Origin: JAQBVV01 sp965249205
Lineage (GTDB): Bacteria > Acidobacteriota > Vicinamibacteria > Vicinamibacterales > UBA2999
Direction: 5' to 3'
Assembly (NCBI GenBank): GCA_965249205.1
Contig: CBDFLL010000006.1
Coordinates: 1,116,001-1,180,000, forward strand
DNA: 64,000 nt
The translations under genes were made by a program, and so were the position numbers. Shown piece by piece: positions 59,228-64,000 of the stretch; position 1 is the stretch's first letter; the number at the start of each line of letters is the position of its first letter. Under the pieces are notes generated by a model that saw only the letters and a list, made by a program, of their open reading frames with translations, did no database searches and was not told the DNA's origin.

Positions 59228-59807
59228 ATCAGTTGGTCACGTGGAGGACGCGACGATCGCCGATGGCGGTGTTCGGCTGCGCGTTCGCACGTCGCTGGCC
59301 GCGGAGATGCGCCCGGGAGACAGCCTCGCGGTCAATGGCGTGTGTCTGACGGTCGTCACCGCGGACACCGAGACGGTGCTCGCCGACCTGGGGCCGGAAA
59401 CCGTGCGACTGACCACACTCGGTGGTCTGCCGACCGGTCGCCCAGTAAATCTGGAGCGCGCGCTGCGGGCGGACAGTCGCTTCGGCGGGCACTTCGTTCA
59501 GGGACATGTGGACGGTACCGCCGAGCTGACGGGCGCCCGCGCCGACGGGGATGCGCACTGGCTGACGTTCCGTTTCGACGAAGCACTCGCTGCCTGTGTC
59601 ATCGTGAAGGGCTCGATCGCGGTGGACGGCGTCAGCCTCACCGTCGCGGCGCTGAGGCGCGGCGAATTCGATGTCATGATCGTGCCGTTCACCTGGCAAT
59701 ACACGAATGTTCGGGCGCTGCAACCGGGCGACCGGGTTAACCTCGAATGCGATATGGTGGGGAAGTACGTTGTTCGAGCCACGGAGATTGCCCTGGCAGA
59801 CAGATGA
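59208..59807 (+). CDS. ribE: Riboflavin synthase alpha chain
   Basis: 199 residues with the duplicated lumazine-binding fold: MFTGLIESVGHVEDA at the start, AVNGVCLTVV in the first half, and FGGHFVQGHVDGTAEL followed by VDGVSLTVAALR in the second half. It converts two 6,7-dimethyl-8-ribityllumazines into riboflavin. Its start lies inside the end of ribD (20-base overlap) and its stop overlaps ribBA. No ribH is in the window after ribBA. Confidence 0.95.
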   Translation: MFTGLIESVGHVEDATIADGGVRLRVRTSLAAEMRPGDSLAVNGVCLTVVTADTETVLADLGPETVRLTTLGGLPTGRPVNLERALRADSRFGGHFVQGHVDGTAELTGARADGDAHWLTFRFDEALAACVIVKGSIAVDGVSLTVAALRRGEFDVMIVPFTWQYTNVRALQPGDRVNLECDMVGKYVVRATEIALADR

Positions 59808-61048
59808 CAACAAAGAAGTCAAGAATTCGCATAGCCCGGCGTAAGGGTCCGTTCGCTCCGATCGAGGAAGCCATCGAGGCGATCGCGCGCGGTCGCATGA
59901 TCATCGTGGTTGATGACGAGGACCGCGAGAACGAGGGTGACCTCACGATTGCTGCGGAGAAGATTACGCCCGAGGCCGTCAACTTCATGGCCAGACTCGG
60001 CCGCGGCCTCATCTGCATGCCGATGACGGCCGAGCGGCTCGACCAGCTTGAGCTGCCGCTGATGGTGAATCAAAACACCACAGCTCTGAAGACCGCATTC
60101 TGCGTGACCATTGAGGCCAAGCACGCCGTAAGCACTGGTATTTCGGCCTCTGATCGGGCGGCGACGGTGCGCGCCGCGATCGACCCGAAGACGAAGCCAT
60201 CCGACCTGGCGCGGCCGGGGCACATGTTCCCGTTGCGTGCCCGTGACGGCGGCGTGATGGTGCGAGCGGGCCAGACCGAGGCAGCCGTCGATCTTGCGAG
60301 GATCGCCGGTCTCTACCCAGCCGCCGTGATCTGCGAAATCATGAACGAGGATGGCACGATGTCCCGCGTGCCGGAATTGTCGAAGTTCGCGAAGAAGCAC
60401 GGCCTGCTCATGATTACGATCGCGGATCTGATCAAGTACAGGATGCGGACCGAGCGGCTCGTGAAGCGCGCTGCCTCAGCCGAGCTCCCTACCAAGCATG
60501 GACTCTTTCACATTGTGGCATTCGAGAATCAGGTCGACAGCGACACGCACATCGCGCTCGTGCGTGGCGATATCGGCGACGGCAAAGACGTTCTGGTTCG
60601 CGTGCATTCGAAGTGTCTTACAGGAGATGTCTTTCACTCAGGGCGGTGCGATTGTGGCGCCCAGCTCGAGAAGGCGCTGGCCCGGATCGGTCATGAGGGA
60701 CGCGGCGTGTTGCTTTATTTGAATCAGGAGGGGCGCGGCATCGGCCTCGCGAATAAGATTCGTGCCTATGCGTTGCAGGACCAGGGGTTGGACACCGTGG
60801 AGGCCAACGAGCAGCTGGGATTCAAGCCCGATCAGCGTGATTACGGCATCGGCGCCCAGATCCTGAACGACCTGGGCGTCAAGACCATGCGGCTGCTGAC
60901 GAACAATCCCCGAAAGTTCGTCGGGTTGCAGGGCTATGGCTTGGCTATTTCAGAGGCTGTGCCTCTGGAAATTCCGGCCTCCGACTCCACCCGCCGCTAT
61001 CTGAAGACCAAGAAGGACAAGCTGGGCCACCGGCTGTCGTCGGTGTAG
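59804..61048 (+). CDS. ribBA: RibBA: DHBP synthase/GTP cyclohydrolase II
   Basis: 414 residues. The N-terminal RibB domain has IVVDDEDRENEGDLTIAAE (metal-binding Glu/Asp) and LARPGHMFPLRARDGGV. The C-terminal RibA domain has LVRVHSKCLTGDVFHSGRCD with the three zinc cysteines and YLNQEGRGIGLANKIRAYAL. It supplies both precursors of riboflavin. ATG 59804 overlaps the ribE stop (ATGA). Confidence 0.95.
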   Translation: MTTKKSRIRIARRKGPFAPIEEAIEAIARGRMIIVVDDEDRENEGDLTIAAEKITPEAVNFMARLGRGLICMPMTAERLDQLELPLMVNQNTTALKTAFCVTIEAKHAVSTGISASDRAATVRAAIDPKTKPSDLARPGHMFPLRARDGGVMVRAGQTEAAVDLARIAGLYPAAVICEIMNEDGTMSRVPELSKFAKKHGLLMITIADLIKYRMRTERLVKRAASAELPTKHGLFHIVAFENQVDSDTHIALVRGDIGDGKDVLVRVHSKCLTGDVFHSGRCDCGAQLEKALARIGHEGRGVLLYLNQEGRGIGLANKIRAYALQDQGLDTVEANEQLGFKPDQRDYGIGAQILNDLGVKTMRLLTNNPRKFVGLQGYGLAISEAVPLEIPASDSTRRYLKTKKDKLGHRLSSV

Positions 61049-61593
61049 GGCACGCCACCCTCCGTCTTCTTCACTCTTAGGCCGCTTCTCAGCGAGGCGC
61101 TCCCCCTGTCACACCAGATCGCGGTCATGCATAAGGACGTATCGAGTAGGTCGGCGGGTGACGGCCCGCCGATTGTCGCGAGGCACGGGCATGTCCTCCG
61201 CGAAACCGGCTCAGCTCGCCGAAACTCTCGGCTGCTATCGATCGTCCGGGCTCGCTTCGCGCTTACGCTGACTACGGTTTCGCTCCGGACGTGCCCGCGC
61301 CTCGTAGTGAGCCACGCCTGCGTACGCGTGACGTTGCTCGCTCTGTGATCCTGGGCAGACGTGTATCCCGTGTCCAGCCGAGGACGTCCTCTACAGGATC
61401 GTCCAGGCTCATTTCGAGACCTTTCGCACACAGGCCGCGAGCCTGAGGGATGGCGAGGGCGACACCCAAGGTACGCGGATGATTCGCGCGACTGAGCCGG
61501 CGGAACGCCCTCTCTAGTCGGCCGGCCTGTCCAGAATCGCTGTAACCGGCAGCTATCGCGCACAATGGGCGCTGTCGGAGCGGTGGATGTCAA

Positions 61594-61640
61594 CGCAAAG
61601 TAGAAATGTCGGGTTCTCCGCAAAGTAGCAATGTCGGGTA
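61594..61640. repeat. 25 bp-period direct repeat
   Basis: Two copies of CGCAAAGTAG.AATGTCGGG start at 61594 and 61619. They sit at the end of the transposase remnant and look like insertion-sequence terminal repeats. The rest of 61049-61590 shows no gene I can support. Confidence 0.6.
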
Positions 61641-61830
61641 GGCCACTCGCTATGGGCTGGCCGGCGGTGCATCCGCCTGCGCTCGGGCCGTTTCTGATTC
61701 GCTGCTTCTCGCGCAGGGTGCGGTGCGTGCTGGCCAGGAAACGCTCGTCTTGCGTGCGTTGGTCGGCCTGAATCTTGGCCAGGATGGCACCCAGCCGCTT
61801 GTTCGACACGATGTCGCCCTGGGTCACGCG
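61640..61830 (-). pseudogene. Transposase C-terminal remnant (possibly ISNCY type)
   Basis: On the minus strand it reads VSNKRLGAILAKIQADQRTQ and DERFLASTHRTLREKQRIR, resembling the C-terminus of ISNCY-like transposases. The rest of the gene is missing. The family is given from memory of the pattern and is uncertain. Confidence 0.45.
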
Positions 61831-61923
61831 CCGCTGCTGCTCGAAGGCCGTGAAGGGAGTGCCGGGTGTGCAACCGCGCGTTCAAGGGAAACGGCCAAGA
61901 CGGCGCTGCCTGAGGCCTTGAAA

Positions 61924-64000
61924 TCAGTCTGTTGGATCCGTACTTGACTGGAAGCCAGGCAGCAGCATCGCCTCCAACCGATCCGGATCGGCGACCATCT
62001 CGCGCGCCAGGTACTGATTGGCGGCTTCAACCAGATCACGGCCGACTCCGCCGCCGACGAGCAATCCCTTTCGCCGACGTGCCATTGCGGCATAGAGGGC
62101 CATGTCAGCCCCGTCGAACTGGAGGCTCGCAGAATCCAGGAGTCGAATCGCCGACGCGATGTCGCCGCGGACCGAGGCGATCCCGGCTTCGATGAGACCG
62201 GCCGTGCCGACCACCCAGGCGACACGCGTCCGTTGGAGTCGACGGGCGTCACGATGCGCGATGCGCAGGAAACGCTCTCGAGGAGAGTGGCTGATCGCAG
62301 CCACCGCGACAGCAGCACTTGCCCGAAGACTCAACGTTTCGATGAGGATCAGCTGTACGCGAAGCCACAGAGACCGGCGGAGTCGCGCCCAGCCCGCCTG
62401 AAAGTGACGCCAGGCGGTCCAGGCCTCACCGTTGTAGAGCGCGATTTCCACCCGTGCCCGCAACTCGAAATAGTGCTGTGCGTGGAAACCGTCACGAGAC
62501 CACGCGTTGATCCCCTCTTCCACTTCAGCTCGAGCTCCCCCGACGTCGTTAGCCGCCAGACAGGTGAGATGGCCGAGGCGGGTTCGCAAGTTGGTCGTCG
62601 CGGTAATATCATCCCGCTCGGTCGCTTCTTTGAGCATGCTGGGCAGGCGATACCGCAGCTCTCGCCACTCACCCGTGTAGAGTAGCGAACAGAGCATGTA
62701 GAAATGGACGATGTCGAGCTCCCACGCGATGCCCGACCGGCTCTCTCTCAACCTGCGCTCTGCCGACTGGAGCAAGGCAAGCGCGGGTTTCCAGCGTCCC
62801 TCGAAATAGGCAGCCATCCCCTTCACGAGTTCGACTAGGCCGTTGAGCTGAAGGTCGCCGACACGTGCTGCGAGATCGTCGGCGATAGCGGTCAGTTGCT
62901 GTGTTCGTCGTTGTGACTTGAGTCCGCCGATCGAGGAGTACGCGACCTCAATCGCCACCGCTCGCCCCACACGGTAGGGATCGCCGGCCCGAAGGGCAAA
63001 CAAGAGCTGACGGGCCTGAAACGCGGCGGCCCGCACGTTGTCGACGGTGCCGACGTGCATGGCCACGGACCAGCAAACGTCGATACGAAAGAGATCCTTC
63101 GGCGGGATCTGCGTGCGGTCCCGCTCGCGGAAACGAAGGCCTCTAATGCGGATCCATATTCGTCCCAGGAGAGAGGAGACCAGCGCGTATGATGGGCGGC
63201 GGGGGAGCTTCAACCCCACGGCCTTGAGCACGACGTCCATTGTTCGAAAAGCCAAGTCGAGATGGCCACTGCGGAGGAATTGCACCGACGCACGCTGTTT
63301 GAGTTCGAGCCGGTCGAGACCTTCATGGTGTTCAGCTGCCGAAAGGTAGGCGTACCCAGCCTCGTGCCCACGCCCGGCGTTCGCAAGTACGTCACCCAGC
63401 CCGCCGTACAATTGCTCGCGGCCGATGTGGCCAGGCTGCTGGAGCCTCAGCGCAGCCTCGTACAAACGCGCGGCCCGATCGAACGCCAAGGCCGCCGAGG
63501 CTTGTATGGCCGCCTTGGCTGCGTACTTCGCCGCACGTGCGTTCTCGCCGGCGCCCTCGAAGTGTGTCGCCAGGGTTTCGGGGTCGGAATGCGTAGACGC
63601 TTCGAGGGCGAGGGCCACTTCCAGATGACGTGAACGCAGCGCCGGCGGAGCCAGGTCGTGGACGAGAGCGGCCCTGATGCCATCGTGATAGATCTCCACC
63701 TCCTCGCGCTCTCCCTCGAGCCGGATGCGGATGAGCCGAGCTGCGCGGAGCCGGGCGACCAGGCTGATTTCCCCCGATTCCGTCTGGCTGGCTTTGGTCG
63801 CCACTTTGAGCTCAAGCGGGCCTCCGAGGACGGCGATGGTCTCAAGGAAACGCCGCGCCTCTTCACCCAGACCCGAGACACGCGCACGTACGAGGGCGTC
63901 AACGGAGATTTTTGAGGGGCCTGATGCAATGGCCGCGAAGTCCCCCGGCTCGCGTGCGGCCGCCAGCTCGCTTCCCGCTTGCGCAAAACGAGCGAGCTGG
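61924..64000 (-). CDS. Large kinase/ATPase-type regulator, C-terminal part (cut by window edge)
   Basis: The frame is open through the right edge; 691 residues are visible. The first ~140 look like the winged-helix end of an AAA-type ATPase (GEEARRFLETIAVLGG, EVEIYHDGIRAALVHDLAP). The remainder is helical repeats of the TPR type (LATHFEGAGENARAAKYAAK, AFDRAARLYEAALRLQQPG). This is the C-terminal architecture of PknK-like serine/threonine kinases and LuxR-type AAA regulators; the kinase part would lie outside the window. It is convergent to ribBA. Confidence 0.7.
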   Translation of the reverse strand, partial: QLARFAQAGSELAAAREPGDFAAIASGPSKISVDALVRARVSGLGEEARRFLETIAVLGGPLELKVATKASQTESGEISLVARLRAARLIRIRLEGEREEVEIYHDGIRAALVHDLAPPALRSRHLEVALALEASTHSDPETLATHFEGAGENARAAKYAAKAAIQASAALAFDRAARLYEAALRLQQPGHIGREQLYGGLGDVLANAGRGHEAGYAYLSAAEHHEGLDRLELKQRASVQFLRSGHLDLAFRTMDVVLKAVGLKLPRRPSYALVSSLLGRIWIRIRGLRFRERDRTQIPPKDLFRIDVCWSVAMHVGTVDNVRAAAFQARQLLFALRAGDPYRVGRAVAIEVAYSSIGGLKSQRRTQQLTAIADDLAARVGDLQLNGLVELVKGMAAYFEGRWKPALALLQSAERRLRESRSGIAWELDIVHFYMLCSLLYTGEWRELRYRLPSMLKEATERDDITATTNLRTRLGHLTCLAANDVGGARAEVEEGINAWSRDGFHAQHYFELRARVEIALYNGEAWTAWRHFQAGWARLRRSLWLRVQLILIETLSLRASAAVAVAAISHSPRERFLRIAHRDARRLQRTRVAWVVGTAGLIEAGIASVRGDIASAIRLLDSASLQFDGADMALYAAMARRRKGLLVGGGVGRDLVEAANQYLAREMVADPDRLEAMLLPGFQSSTDPTD

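Noticed and set aside
1..64000. CRISPR arrays and rRNA genes
   Set aside because: No regularly spaced short repeats with unique spacers and no rRNA-like sequence were seen on either strand.

Overview
The window is GC-rich bacterial DNA in two parts: a large, partly rearranged prophage (left edge to about 42.6 kb) and host chromosome (about 42.6 kb to the right edge). The host section ends in a housekeeping cluster (gpsA, ftsY, ribD, ribE, ribBA) and the C-terminal part of a very large ATPase/TPR regulator. The GC content, the big kinase/ATPase-type regulator and the many Sel1-type, Excalibur and DUF2490 secreted proteins would fit a Gram-negative soil or marine bacterium such as an Acidobacteriota member. 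That taxonomic guess is weak. No rRNA and no CRISPR array were seen.

Prophage, early region (1-9.0 kb): two coupled DNA methyltransferases, small ORFs, an excisionase-like HTH protein, a HicAB module with its own promoter and palindrome, a DUF932 protein, a DUF488 protein, a large methyltransferase-like protein with a Mom/GNAT-like C-terminus, two tRNA-like structures and a ParB-like protein with an apparent frameshift. Prophage, late region (9.0-38.7 kb): a siphovirus-type order of small and large terminase, portal-MuF fusion, protease/scaffold, decoration protein, major capsid, connectors, three glycosyltransferase-like genes, neck and tail genes, a G/GT tail chaperone pair with a canonical -1 slippery site, tape measure, hub, fibre and glycine-rich adhesin genes, and a lysis block (two small membrane proteins, a peptidase-like endolysin and an alpha/beta hydrolase). 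A 5.8 kb stretch of non-phage DNA interrupts this operon between portal and protease (14.8-20.6 kb). It is built from two IS1380 remnants around four secreted-protein ORFs, plus a complete IS256 element with a perfect 8 bp target duplication.

Phage right end and attachment region (38.7-45.8 kb): a fused methyltransferase/endonuclease gene and a Fic gene, each bracketed by copies of a 39 bp repeat that is the 3' end of the last lysis-region gene. Next come remnants of a second phage, a displaced 3' half of tRNA-Glu (candidate attR), one and a half copies of an IS481 element, and a tyrosine recombinase.

Genomic island (45.8-54.4 kb): after one plus-strand membrane-protein gene (45.8 kb), a row of unrelated minus-strand genes (carbonic anhydrase, outer-membrane protein, PIN toxin, metalloprotease lipoprotein, YidD, zinc ribbon, Excalibur nuclease and others). 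Ten short repeats, each encoding the last residues of an S24/LexA-type peptidase, separate many of these genes, and five fragments of Sel1-repeat genes are scattered among them. This cassette-like arrangement is the most unusual feature of the window. An IS5-type element then separates the island from gpsA, whose reading frame offers only an ATT start codon behind a perfect Shine-Dalgarno.
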